A DNA stretch of 64,000 nucleotides from Bretschneidera sinensis (GCA_023935145.1 CM043702.1:77779320-77843319); one strand, 5' to 3'. Shown: positions 41,285-53,226, counted from the first letter of the stretch. Notes: generated by a model not told the origin, from the letters alone. A program made the numbers and translations.

Positions 41285-42930
41285 TTAACCAACTCCAATC
41301 CTAAGTAGTCCTAGGCAATGATTGAACTTACTTAGAGGTAGAACTTTAGTTCCCAAATCTACAGGATTTTCTTCCATGGCTACTTTGTCCACATGGATGC
41401 ATCCTTTCGTAACATTTTCCCGAATGAAATGATATCGAACATCCATGTGATTTGTCATCTCATGGAACACCAGATTCTTACATAAGTGCAATGCACTTTG
41501 GCTATCTGAAAATACCACAACCTGTTCCTCCAGTATCTTCAACTCTTCAAGTAACCCTTTACACCACATAGCTTCCTTAATAGCCTCCGTAGCTGCTATG
41601 TATTCAGCCTCGGTTGTTGAGGGTGTTACCACTGGTTGCACTGAGCCTTCCAACTTACACAACATCCATTTAAGTTGAAGAAGTAGGAGGTAATCGATCT
41701 CATTTTATCCTGGTCTGCTCCCTAGTCCGAATCAGCAAAACCTTCAAGGCAGATGGACTTACCTCTCTTCTCATACACTAGCCCTACTTCCGGGCTTCCC
41801 TTCAAATACCTCAGCAACCACTTCACCCTAAGCCAATGCTTATTTCCGGGATTACTCATAAATCTATTGAGAACACTCATTGCATGAGCAATATCAGGTC
41901 TAGTGCTTACCATGGTGAACATAACATAACCAACCGTACTAGAGTAGGGGATTTTCTTCATTTCCTTCTTCTCCACCTCTGATCTTAGACATTGATCGCT
42001 GGAGAACTTGAAATGACCAGCAAGAGGAACCTTCATTGGTTTGCTATCTTCCATAGAGAATTTAGATATCATATTCTCTATGTAGGAGGTTTGAGAGATC
42101 TTCAATCTGTTTCTCTCCCTTTCCTAGATGATACACATCCCAAGGATTTTTTGTGCATGGCCAAGATCCTTCATCTCAAACTCCTCACTGAGTTGAGCCT
42201 TCAATTTCTTTATCCTCTCCATGTTCATGTTGCTCTCAACCAGCAACATGTCATCAATATAGATGAGGATGATCACCACTTCCTCAACCTTCTGTCCTTT
42301 ATAGTACAAGCACGAATCATAGTAGCTCCTCATGAAACCCAAGCTGATTACAAAGGAATCAAACCTTTTATTCCATTGCCGAGGTGATTGCTTCAGGCCA
42401 TAGAGAGATTTCTTCAATTTGCACACCAACTCTCCCTGCCTTCTTTCCTCATAGCCTTCGGGTTGCCTCATGAAAATGGCCTCATCGAGCTCTCCATGTA
42501 AGAACGCTATCTTCACATCCATTTGCTCAATTTCCCAATCAAATTGGACCACCAATGCTAACACTATCTGGATCGTCTTGTACTTCACAATTGGTGAGAA
42601 GATTTTGGTGAAATATATGCCTTCTTTTTATGTGAACCCCTTCGCCACCAGCCTAGCTTTATACCAGACTTCATCCCCTGGAGTATTCCCTTCTTTGATC
42701 TTGTAGAGCCATCTACAATCCACAACTCTCTATTTTTCTGATTTGGGCACCAACACCCAAGAGTTGTTCTTCATCAAAGAGTCCATTTCTTCCTCCATAG
42801 CCAGCTGCCACTTTGACGAATCCTTACACTCCATGGCATCCGTATAAGTTTTTGGTTCAACCTCTCCTTCTATCCAAGGAGCTGCTATATTAGCATCCGC
42901 AAACCCATATCTCAAAGGTGGTCTAACCAC
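41285..42930 (-). pseudogene. TORK reverse transcriptase and RNase H
   Basis: Minus strand: 42930-42730 contains the pre-RT segment DSSKWQLAMEEEMDSLMKN. 42588-42124 contains DVKIAFLHGELDEAIFM, GLKQSPRQWNKRFD and the catalytic IYIDDMLL. 42105-41722 contains VGYVMFTMVSTRPDIAHAM. 41665-41285 is RNase H with PSTTEAEYIAATEAIKEA and the DSQSALHL box. Domain order and motifs are typical of Copia. At least three frame breaks make it inactive. Confidence 0.87.
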
Positions 42931-43068
42931 TCTCCTTTCCCGGTCTCTTGTGAGCTGGTAGTCATTCTGACTTGTTGCATCAACCTCTTCTTGTTCAGCC
43001 TCTTCTTGAGTTTCTTAAGCTTGGCCTTCATCCAAGGGCTCTACCTGGTCTGAACCCTCTTGCCTCCT

Positions 43069-44400
43069 TTACTCTACCTGAACCGAGTTCTCCTTGATGC
43101 GATGCTCAACAACTTCCGGATTGGTTTGGTCACTAGCCCCTGCAGGGTTAGTTTTCTCCAAGTAGGGAAATAATAATTCATTAAAAATAACATCCCTACT
43201 TATAATCAGTTTCATGCCCTTCTTTTCTAAGGACAAAAACCTATATCCCTTAACCCCATCACCATATCCTAGAAATACACATTTTCTAGATCTAGGGCTA
43301 AGTTTATCCTCCTTTTGATGTGCATATGCAGCACATCCAAAAGTCCTAAGGTTGTTTAATTCAAGGGGTTTTCCACTCCACATCTCCATGGGAGTCTTGA
43401 GCTCTAAAGCTCTAGAGGGTGATCTATTTATCAAGTATGCAATTGTAGCCACAGCTTCTCCCCAAAAATATTTTGGTAAACCGGATCCTATTAGCATGCA
43501 CCTAACCTTTTCCTTAAGGGTTCTATTCATTCTTTCAGCAACTCCATTTTGCTGAGGTGTTTTTACAACCGTTCTATGCCTTAGAATGCCATTTAATTAC
43601 AAAATTTATCAAAATCCTTATTGCAAAATTCTAAGCCATTATCGGTTCGTAAAGCCTTAACTACCCTACCCGTTTGAGTTTCCAGCAACTTCTTCCACAT
43701 AACAAATTTATTCAAGGCATCTGATTTATTTCTAAGCAAATAAGCCCACACTCTTCTTGAATAATCATCAATTAAAGATAGAAAGTAAATGTTACCTCCC
43801 TGTGTTGGTGCCCTTGCTGGTCCCCAATGGTCCAAATGAATGTAGTCAAGAATCCCCTTAGACTTGTGCACTCCGGTGTTGAAGCTGACCCGGTGTTGCT
43901 TCCCAAGAGCAACTCTCACAGAAATCCAATTTCTCTACTTTGTCACCACCAAGTAGACCATCCTTGCTAAGAACTTGCAAGCCCTTTTCATTCATATGTC
44001 TCAAGCGAGTGTGCCAAAGGGTTGCCTTGTCCATCTCAGCCATCAAGCTTGCTGCTTGATCATTGATTTCTGTCTCTCCGATCATCTCATAGAGTCCATC
44101 GTTTCTTGCTGCCTTGATCACTACCAAAGATCCCTTGGCCACCTTGATGTTTCCTCCCTCTACTTTGCATGTATACCCCATGGAATCTAGTTGCCCCAAT
44201 GAGATCAAATTTCTCTTCAAATCTAGAAGATACCTCATATTTCACAGCAGCCTTGTGACTCCATCAAACATCCTCAATTGGATCCCAAGAAGACCCTTCC
44301 ATTATTGATATCCTTGAAATTCTTGAACCATTCCTTGTGAGGGTACATATGATAAGTGCACCCGGAATCAAGAATCCACTTTCTGCTGCCTTGTCTCCTG
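43069..44400 (-). pseudogene. TORK protease and integrase
   Basis: The protease active site WILDSGCTYHMYPH reads near 44340-44380 on the minus strand. 44238-43858 holds the GAG-pre-integrase HHCC region (LWHTRLRHMNEKGL and FCESC). 43919-43593 is the integrase core (KQHRVSFNTG, DDYSRRVWAYLL, LRTDNGLEFCNKDF). 43530-43069 is the integrase C-terminal part (MNRTLKEKVRCMLIGSGLPK, YLINRSPS, CVFLGYGDGVKGYRF). Frameshifts lie near 43860-43920 and 43560. Confidence 0.87.
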
Positions 44401-44435
44401 CTCACATTTGAGCACACAACAAGAACGTCATCTTA

Positions 44436-45265
44436 CTATTCTCCCTTGGCAACCGAAGCCTCTCCATTGTTGGTGTGGCTTCTCCTCTCATCCCACATCC
44501 TCTTCTTGCAGTCTTTCTTGAAATGGCCATCCTTGTTGCAGTAGAAGCATCTCCTTCCTCCTCCAAGTCTTGTCTTAGAATGAGATCTCCCATGGTTCTG
44601 CCTTTTACCTCTTGACTTCTCCCGGTAGTTGCCATGGTTGCTACTGCCATTCCGAGTTGCTGGCCTTCCTCTTACGAACAGCCCATCTCCACTTGATGTC
44701 TCCTTCATCTTGGCTTTGAAATCATATGCCCTTATAGCATTGATCACGATCTCCTTTGTCAAAGTATCCCTTCTATACTCAATGGCATTAATCAAGTTAT
44801 CAAAGCAATCAGGAAGAGAATTTAACAAGATAACAACCAATTGTTCATCCGAAAAATAATGCTACAGCTATTCAAATCTTGAAATAGCTTATTAATGACA
44901 TCAAGATTATCTTGCAACTCTTTACTAGGATCCATTTTAAAAGTAAAGATTCTTTTAAGAAGATAAATCTTGTTAGGAAGAGTTTTAGTAAGAAACAACT
45001 CATCTAGTTTCTTCCATATGATAGCCGGATCCTCCGAGTCTCCGCACTCCCTTGTGACACTATCCAACATGTTCAAGAAAATGGTGCTGTAAGCCATCTT
45101 CTTCATCTCAGTCCGCTGGTCTTCTGTGACACTTGCTGGAAAAGCATCATCTTCTCCAATAGCCAAGTCTATTTTCTGTTGCATTAGGACAGCCTTGATC
45201 TTCTGCTTCCAAAGGGCAAAGTCTCCCTTTCCATCAAACTTCTCAACATAGAAATTTGAAGCCAT
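44436..45265 (-). pseudogene. TORK gag
   Basis: Starts MASNFYVEKFDGKGDFALWK at 45265, the usual start of Tork-type gag, and is open to 44822. After a frameshift it continues 44840-44436 with NSLPDCFDNLINAIEYRRDT and the nucleocapsid finger CFYCNKDGHFKKDC (CX2CX4HX4C). Basic RG/S-rich sequence precedes the finger. One break near 44830 separates the halves. Confidence 0.87.
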
Positions 45266-45439
45266 CTTTTGCGGACAAGATCTCTGATTTATGCACTACC
45301 CACAAATGCTTTCTTCAACCTTAAGAACACAGATCGAAGATGGATATTAACACCGTTCTTGAATCACCCAAGAAGTTGATCTTTGATTCTTGGAGTCTTG
45401 GCTCTGTCACCTTCTCGTTCTTGCTTCGATACCCAGCTG

Positions 45440-45456
45440 TGTAGCTCTAATACCAC
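45440..45456 (-). promoter_or_regulatory. TORK primer binding site
   Basis: Minus strand GTGGTATTAGAGCTAC directly after the 5' LTR, one base off the common TGGTATCAGAGC initiator-Met site. Confidence 0.8.
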
Positions 45457-46534
45457 TGTTGGAAATCATCTTGACAAGATGCCCAGGTGGTGACCTTCCA
45501 AACACCCAAGTCTAGAGTGACTTGTAGAAAAAGTTGGAATCGAAAACAAGAACAGAAAATCAAAGAAAGAAAGAAGACAAGCAATTTGTTATCGAGGTTT
45601 GGTAATGTGCCTACGTCCCTGTGAGTTCCTTTGAACTCTCTGGACTAAATCAATGGTTCTTACAAGTTTACAGCAATCCCCTTCAAGAAATCAAGTTCTT
45701 GAAGAAACCAAGAAGAGAACTAGAAAGTGATAGACCTATACAATGCTTTCTATCAATTCTATACTAACCTCTCTTCTTTACAACCAGCCTCACTATAAAG
45801 AGTCCCTCTTGTGTTTATGTCTCTCACACAATTCTCTCTATGTGTTTACAATTGATCTCACAATGTCACAAACTTGTGTTATTGTATATCTGAAAAATGA
45901 GGCTAGGGAACCCCTTTTATAGCCTCCCACTTCTTGGACATTCTTGTGAACTAATCTCCACCCTTTGATCATGATCTCCACTTAATCATGGCCCTTCATC
46001 ACTTTCCTAAGCGGTGCTGTGCATTTTGACCTTGCACATACGCACCTAAGAGAGTCCTTATGCATGTTGCCTATGTGTGCTTGACTTTGCCTAGCACCTA
46101 GGTACTCAACAGGGCAAGGTACGGTGCTAGGCAAAGTGCCTTTGCAGCAGCTTCTGGGTGGTGCACCGCTGGAGTTGAGCGGTGAGGTGCTGGTCCGTTC
46201 CTGGAGGCATGTACATTGGGCGGTGTGGTGCTGGATGGTGAGCGATATGGTGCTAGTCCTGTCCTAGTAGCACCCATGCTGGACGGTGCGGTGCTGGCAG
46301 ATGGGTTGTGAGGTGCTGGTGCACACTGATGCTGCCCAGCAGTGCGCACACTCAATCAACTTGTGTGCATAAGTCCACAAACTAGTGCGCCTAGCCTTAC
46401 CTTGCTCCAAAGTGATGCACACACATGTATGCAGTCTTCTAACTTGCTGAACTTTAATCCTCCAACTTTGGTTTAGAATTTAACCATCTTCGAACCATGT
46501 TTGAACATGTTTGAACCTTAGACAAATACCAACA
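45457..46534 (-). repeat. TORK 5' LTR
   Basis: TGTTGGAAATCATC to ATACCAACA. It differs from the left LTR at scattered sites and carries the same GC-rich minisatellite region (about 46110-46330). Confidence 0.9.
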
Positions 46535-47092
46535 AATGTGTTTCTAACCGATGTGGGATGTGGGATTTAAGTCTTCATATGCCCTACACGCTGAAATCCC
46601 GCACAGCCTGCACAGCCTGACCTTTGTCTACTTAAACTGCCATAACTTTCTCTAGAAACATCATTTTAACAAACTGAAATTCTCCAGAAAATAGACTTCT
46701 GGATCTTTCTAAGCATATATGGCTCATCTCCTGGTTCTTCTTGTATCAATATAGTTTAATTTGCAAAGATGATTGATCTGTACGGGCAATTCTGGCAATT
46801 TAGTGAAACTCCTTTCCAGTGTGGGCAGTAGCTGTTGCTCTTTTAAGCCCTCCATCTTATCCTTTCGGAAGCATTCCTTCACTCCAGTATGCCTCGAGTC
46901 TTTATGCCTCAAGCAATGATAATTTTTCCTCCTCTTTTGAGCTTAAAGTACCTGAAAATGCACCGAAATAGATCAATGATCCAAGAATGATACTTTAGAG
47001 TTGTTAACGTATAAAAGTGCAATTAAAACCTAGATCAACCCTAAAATGATAACAATTAAGTACTGTTAAGATGCATTTTATGGCTCTTATCA

Positions 47093-48695
47093 CAACCTCT
47101 AACTAGCTTTTTGCTAGTCTCTAGCAATTCAAGCGAAAACAAGAGATGAATTCTACGGTGGGAATCAAAGTAAATGAAAAGCAATATTAGTGTTAACCAA
47201 GAGTAATTCACATTTTGTCTCAAAAATTGCACATAACACACGACACAAAGAATCATTAAATTTCACCCAAATCCAAAAGTAATCCAAACATCAATCTTAA
47301 AATCGTTATTGACTCTTAACATCCATCTTACCACAAAACATTAATCCGAACATTCAGATGATTTTATGCATAACATTCATGAATACAAGTCTTGGCCTCT
47401 AAAAACATAATAAATTGCGTGACATCAATCACAAAAACAAGCTCCATATGCTTACATTTCAAACTACTCTCCACTATTGTATAAAAATCACATTACATTG
47501 GATCAATAGGTCTTTAATAGACTTGTAATGTTAGGCTAAGGTAAAGGTTAAGAAAAAAAAATGGGAAAGATTCAAAAGAAAAAAACTCAATCTCTTAGCT
47601 TTAAACACAATCAGTTTTAAGCACTAGATAACCTTACTTCAACACCCAATTTTTTCAACCATTTTTCGAGCAGTTTTCATTTTTTTTTTTCAAAATCACC
47701 ACTTTTCTTTTCTTTTCTTCTTTCTTTGCCATAATTCACTTTTCTTTTGTATTTTGGTATAAAACAATTCAAATCCTTTTTCATTTTTCTTTTCTTTTTA
47801 CATAACCCTCAACTAATCTCATTTAATGTACTTGGGTTATGGTAGTGATATTTTTCTCATATTTCCATCCTTACTCATTTTAAGTGCTTCTCAACAAATT
47901 TGTATAGCTAACTTCTTTTAAGAGAAAGGTAAAGATAAATATTCTCTTTAGGCTCATAAAGGTGAGTAAATGGGCTATTGAAAGAAATAAGGCTCACTTC
48001 TTTTTCAAGAAAAGGCTCAAATAGGTGACTAGTGGTAAATATAGCAATGGTAGGTTTAACAGGCTCAAACGGTCCAAAAATGGCCTATATCATATCCTAA
48101 GTAATGTGCATTCTAGGAATTCACCTCAAGTGGTTATCAAGTAAGTTCTAGAGCTTGTCGAGACTGCAAAAATATTCACATAATAATCACACATAAAACT
48201 TTTCTAAATGTTTAAGACTAATCATACTATCTTACCACAAACTAGAGTGTCTAACCAAATGAAGATAAATGCTTAAATTAATTTCAATCCGAAGCAAGAT
48301 TTAACTTCTTCTAAATGTTATATGCTATCTCAATTAAGTTTATATCATTGATATGTGAATTAACTCAAAGGCTAACATCAAGCATGCTAAAAAAAAAAAT
48401 GACACCAAGCAGCTCAATGGAAAAAGAAAAAAAATGTATGGAAATAAAGAATATGGAAACAAAGAGATGCGTTTCCTCCACCCCCAACTTAAAAATTGCA
48501 TTGACCTCAATGTAAAAGAAAGAGTAAAGGAGACTCCCCTTGTAGCCAAAGGTGCACAGAAGCTGAAAATTGTGCTCCGCCATTTGGACTGCTTCGTATA
48601 TTTTTCCTTGAAAAGGAAATACTAAGTTAATACTGGAAAACAGAAAAAAAAATGCAAATAATAAACAAGAAAGGAAAAAAATAATAGTAAAAAGA
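47093..48695 (-). other. ATH-D 3' noncoding region
   Basis: Closely similar to 13124-14673 of ATH-A, without coding sequence. The polypurine tract beside the LTR is decayed (AGTTAGAGGTTGT on the minus strand, where ATH-A has a G run). Confidence 0.72.
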
Positions 48696-48748
48696 TGTGC
48701 TGTGGGGTGCCTCCCATGAGCGCTAAGTTTTACATCTTCAGCCAGATG
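48696..48748 (-). other. Conserved post-coding block (ATH-D copy)
   Basis: Minus strand TGGCTGAAGATGTAAAACTT then AGCGCTCATGGGAGGCACCC, the fourth copy of the Athila-like block. Confidence 0.78.
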
Positions 48749-50500
48749 CTCTTATTGCATCCTAGAAAAACATAGGTTGAATGCACCGCCACTACTTCAT
48801 TGCTAAATTTGGTTCTTGTATGTTTTTGTGAGGCCTCAAGGATGTCATCAGTAACACCCGCAAATTCTAGCTCGATATATGCTCTTGTGAAGCCATGAGT
48901 GAGGGTGGAGTCCAATGGATTAAGGTGCTGGACCTTTTCCATGAATGAGTTCATCATGTATGCTTGGTGGCTTTCATCCACATCCTCTGATTTTTTTCGT
49001 TGTTGGGATGTGTAATAACTTACCACTTACTGTCTCAATGGCATTCACCTCCTTCACATTCTGTTACACCAGGTGCTGACTATGAGATATGGATTGAGCT
49101 TGAGAAGGGAACTTACCTCGCTCAGTCACACTCAAGTAGCTCATTAACTTAGACACTTGGCTCTTTATCTCTTTATGTTCTTCAACAACTTGCACAATTA
49201 AAGATTTAAGCCTTTGATTAGTCTTCCCCTGTGCTTCAATAAAAGCATGTAAAGTGTCTTCTAAAGAACTCCTAGAAGACACGAGTGCATGATATGATTC
49301 AAGATATGGTGCAGGGGGTTGTGCAAACTATTGGTTTTCAGACTTCCAGCTGAAATTGGGGTAATTTCGCCATCCTGGATTATAAGTATCAGAGAAGGAT
49401 GTCAAAGGCTTCTTGTACATGCCTAAGGCATTACATTGTTCCTTATACATCCCTCTCATCTCAGCAAATGTAGGACATTCTTGGGCGGGATGATCTACCT
49501 CGCCACACACAAAACATGGTTTCAAAGACTCGACATGATTAGCCACATGTGGTTGCTTTGAGCCCTTAGTTTTCAATGCATCTAACTCCCTAGTGAGCAG
49601 TTCGACCTTAGTTTTTAGGTTGTCTTCTTCCCTAAGATGGTATATTCCTCCACCACTAGAGTTTCATATAGGTCGTGACCTATTTGTGCTTTCAGTAGCA
49701 CTAGGTCCAGTCCATGTATGAGCTTTCTCAGCAAGCTCATTGAGGTGTTCAATAGCCTCATCGGGGTCTTTTTGTAGAAACTCACCATTGCACATCATTT
49801 CTACAAATTCGCGCTCTCTATAGGTAAGACCCTCGTAGAAATAGATAACTAAACACCAATTTTCATACCCATGGTGTGGACACATACTTAACAGCTCTTT
49901 AAATTTCTCCTAAGACTGATACAAAGTCTCGTTTTCCTTTTGTGCAAAGGTGGAGATTTTTCTTTTCAAAGCATTAGTCTTATGTTGAGGGAAATATTTG
50001 TTAAAGAAGGCCCGAGTCATCTCAGTCCATGACCCAATAGATCATGGTCTTAGTGAGTATAGCCAACTCTTAGCTCTATCCTTCAAAGCGAAAGGAAAGA
50101 ACTTAAGTCGCACAATGTCAGTAGTTGCACCTTGACTATGAAAAGTCACAACTACTTCCTCAAAATCCCTAATGTGCACATATGGGTTCTCATTTTCCAT
50201 GCCATAAAATGTAGGGAGTAACTGTATCATCCCTGTTTTAAGATCTAATTGGGGAATGTTAGCTGGAAACATGATGTAAGATGGTGTGGTTGTGCGTGTA
50301 GGGTGGAGGTAATCCTGAAGTGTCCTAGCAACATTCTCATTAAGGTTATCGGCCATGTTAACAAAATCCTCTAAATTCTCATGTGGGGGTGCAGTATGGT
50401 TTGATCTAAACGAGGTTTCACTAATGGACGTGGAAGGAGAGGGTAATTCTAGTTCGAGTCCTCTAATGAATCTACCTCGCAAATCTCTCGGTCTAAGCAT
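48730..50500 (-). pseudogene. ATH-D gag
   Basis: Begins MLRPRDLRGRFIRGLELELP at 50500 and carries LLPTFYGMENENPYVHIRDF and KDRAKSWLYSLRP; a stop follows at 50042. It resumes with PQHKTNALKRKISTFAQKEN, CPHHGYENWCLVIYFYEGL (49885), the finger CFVCGEVDHPAQEC, and the hallmark NPGWRNYPNFSW (49370). A further open piece (49282-49064) is a coiled segment, and 49026-48730 continues to the post-coding block with no protease. Several stops and an internal deletion make it defective. Sequence and order agree with ATH-A gag. Confidence 0.78.
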
Positions 50501-50789
50501 GCACCAAATGAATCAGAGAGGAAATAAATAAAACAGAATAATAATAAAAAAAATCAGAAAATCAAAACTTAGAAAAAAGAAAAATAATAAAAAATGCTAT
50601 AAAAAGAAAGAAAGAAAAAAATAAAAATAAATAAAAAATAATAATGCAGCAAGCTAAAAGAAGGAACGAAGTTACCGCCTTTACAGCTACTGAAAAAAAA
50701 AAACTATTTATAGTTCTTCTACCGTCATGTCAAAAGTTGACAATCTTCCTTGTACTTAAGTGCGTTTCCCCGGCAACGGTGCCAAAATA
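50501..50789 (-). other. ATH-D leader and primer binding site
   Basis: A-rich 5' leader (50510-50700) with no gene. The minus-strand primer site TTTGGCACCGTTGCCGGGGA lies at 50764-50787, directly after the 5' LTR, one base different from the ATH-C site. Confidence 0.72.
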
Positions 50790-52297
50790 TGATTACGCTT
50801 AAAGAGTAACACGGTATTGTAGTACAGCTTTGGGGTGTCGATTCCACAGGGAAGCAAACTAATTACAAAAGAAGGTGTAAACCTCAACACAAACGATAAA
50901 AGTTAAAGTGATAAAATCTGAATTGTTGATTGTGTGAAAATTATGTAAATAATTGATGGATAATATAATAAAGAAACAACAAGGTTCCAAAAATCCTCCC
51001 TAGGTTCGTTGCCCTAATCCTAACTTGATTCAGTTGTTTTTATCTCGATTGCAAGTTTCACATCCCAAACAGGTAATCGACAAATATTCAATTAAAGCGC
51101 ATGTATAAACCCTAATGTAATTGATATGATTATTCTTTACTTTCAAGCACACACGACCTAACTTATAAATTATCAAAAGACGACGATATATCTAAATGAA
51201 AATACCACAGCAATGGACAAATCTATAAAAGAGATCTATCGGACTCAATCACACCCAAACAAATACACATAAGAAGAGCATGACTAGACTTATATGGAAA
51301 AGAAGCATGCAATCACCAGACTAATAAGAAATCTACTAATTAAATTAAAGAATAAAACACAACAATGTTTAATGAAAATAATACCAAACTAAAACTGAAT
51401 CAAAAAAAGAAAAATAAGAACAACTACACCTAGGGATTCATCCCTTCGCCTTGCTTGGAGACTAGCCGGCCATGGGGCTCATGCGTCCTCGAGTTACCTC
51501 TGGCCTCTCAACGATCATCTACCCCTTTGGTAGTGAAAGCTTCGGTGATTCCTCAGCTTTACCTCCAAAAGTACTTTGGATTCCTCCTAAGGGCCCTCTG
51601 GATTACTCCTAAAGGCCTTCTGGATTCACTTTCTGATGATCTCAGATTCTCCGATGATCCTTAAAGCTGAAGTGGAGTGGGTCTTATATAGGCAAATACC
51701 ATGAGTGCAATGTGTTTCCAATCCGATGTGGGATGTGGGATATAAAAATATGTTTCTAACCGATGTGGGATGTGGGATTTAAGCCTTCATATGCCCTTCA
51801 CGCTGAAATCCCGCGTAGCCTGACCTTTGTCTACTTAAACTGCCATAACTTTCTCTAGAAAAATCATTTTTACAAACTGTAAAATTCTCCAAAAAATAGA
51901 CTTCCGGATCTTTCTAAGCATATATGTATTATCTCCTGGTTCTTCTTGTATCAATACAGTTTAATTTGCAAAGATGATTGATCTGTACAGGCAATTCTAG
52001 CAATTTAGTGAAACTCCTTTCCAGTGCGGGCAGCAGCTGTTGCTCTTTTAAGCCCTCCATCTCGTCCTTCCGGAAGCATTCCTTCACTCCAGTATGCCTT
52101 GAGTCTTTATGCCTCAAGTAATGATAACTTTTTCTCCTCTTTTGAGCTTAAAGTACCTGAAAATTCACCGAAATAGATCAGTGATCCAAGAATGATACTT
52201 TAGAGTTGTTAACGTATAAAAGTGCAATTAAAACCTAGATCAACCCTAAAATGATAACAATTAAGTTTTGTTAAGATGCATTTTATGACTCTCATCA
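50790..52297 (-). repeat. ATH-D 5' LTR
   Basis: 1508 bp. The minus strand has a USE at 51734-51724 and TATATAAG at 51690-51683, 33 bp apart. It lacks the TGCGMTCGAKCGCA array that the related SOLO LTR has at the corresponding site (flank GGAGGGCTTAAAAGAGCAAC, minus strand, about 52035-52060). Confidence 0.9.
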
Positions 52298-52302
52298 ACA
52301 AG

Positions 52303-53186
52303 CATAGATATAATGTTGTTTAACTCCATCACTTTCTTTTTCAAATCATCATTTTCATTTTTCAAAGATTCAAGTGATCAGTTATTAAGTTCTAATTTTT
52401 TTTTTGTCTTTTTCTTCTTTTAGAACTTCCATCTCTTTAGAGAGAGATGCGACTTCATTTTTGAGAGCAATCTTTCTAGAATCAAATTTCTTCAACTCTT
52501 CATACATTTCATTTATAGATTCAATTAGTTCACCGTTACTATTATCAATATAATTAGTAAGGGAAGAACTAGTTACCTCATTTTCATCATTGGTTGCCAT
52601 CAAGCAAAGGTTGACAATTTCTTCATAGTTGACTTCACAATCCGAAGTATTTTCATAATCATCACTCCATTTTGTAGCAATCATGGCCTTTTTCTTGAAG
52701 TTCTTGTACGTCTTCTTTGTTTAGGGTAACTCTTACCAAGAAGCTTTAAACCATTAATAATACTCGTGAAACGAGAATACATTTTAGATATGGTTTCGGT
52801 AGGGGACATCTTAAAAGATTCATACTCGGACACTAGCATATATATTTTTTATTTTTTGACTTTACTAATGCCTTCGTATGTCACTTGAAGTTTGTCCCAA
52901 ATTTCTTTTGCCGAACCATAACTTTATTATATTCATTTATATCTAATGCACAAAGTAAAATACTAGTTGCTCTACTATTTAGAGACATCATTCTACAATC
53001 ATCTTCATCAACTCAGTTTTGAGTTTAGGTATTGTATGAGTGACTTCTTCAATGATTCTCCACAAATTAATAATCTTGTCCTTCAACAAAGATTTTCATT
53101 CTATTTTTTCAATAGTTATAATTTGTGTCATTGAACAAAGAAGGCCTAGTGTAGGAATGTCCTTCGGTATAACTATTGGTTTCCAT
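52303..53186 (-). pseudogene. HOST gag, N-terminal part
   Basis: A minus-strand ATG at 53186-53184 starts METNSYTEGHSYTRPSLFND, the usual RPPLFNGTNYxYWK opening of SIRE-type gag, about 40 bp after the primer site. Stops interrupt it up to 52690. An open piece, 52684-52385, contains the acidic coiled segment VNLCLMATNDENE then SINEMYEELKKF that follows the finger in this lineage. It is cut at 52303 by ATH-D and resumes at 39193. Confidence 0.72.
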
Positions 53187-53226
53187 CAGATCAACTTAAG
53201 GATTTTAAGCCTTAAAATTGAGAATG

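Larger units (their letters stand above)
40126..46534 (-). mobile_element. TORK: Tnt1/Tork-like Ty1/Copia element in ATH-D 3' LTR
   Basis: LTRs 40126-41202 (1077 bp) and 45457-46534 (1078 bp), both starting TGTTGGAAATCA, with a perfect target duplication AATGT (40121-40125 and 46535-46539). The minus-strand primer site GTGGTATTAGAGCTAC (45440-45456) is initiator-Met type. The coding order on the minus strand is gag, protease, integrase, RT, RNase H, all domains present but in about nine frames separated by stops or frameshifts. It is full length but defective. Confidence 0.93.
39194..47092 (-). repeat. ATH-D 3' LTR, split by TORK
   Basis: Parts 39194-40125 and 46540-47092 (1485 bp together) match 50790-52297. 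The minus-strand USE at 40108-40098 and TATATACG at 40064-40057 are 33 bp apart. TORK inserted between the proximal USE pair and the distal pair, which is now at about 46547-46566. Confidence 0.88.
39194..52297 (-). mobile_element. ATH-D: Athila-like non-autonomous element in HOST gag
   Basis: Plus-strand ends TGATTACGCCC and CTCTCATCA, with a perfect target duplication ACAAG (39189-39193 and 52298-52302). The right (5') LTR is 50790-52297 (1508 bp). The left (3') LTR is 39194-47092 and is interrupted by TORK. A primer site TTTGGCACCGTTGCCGGGGA lies at 50764-50787 on the minus strand. The only coding matter is a decayed gag; protease and polymerase are gone. It shares its LTR family with ATH-A and SOLO. 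Confidence 0.9.
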
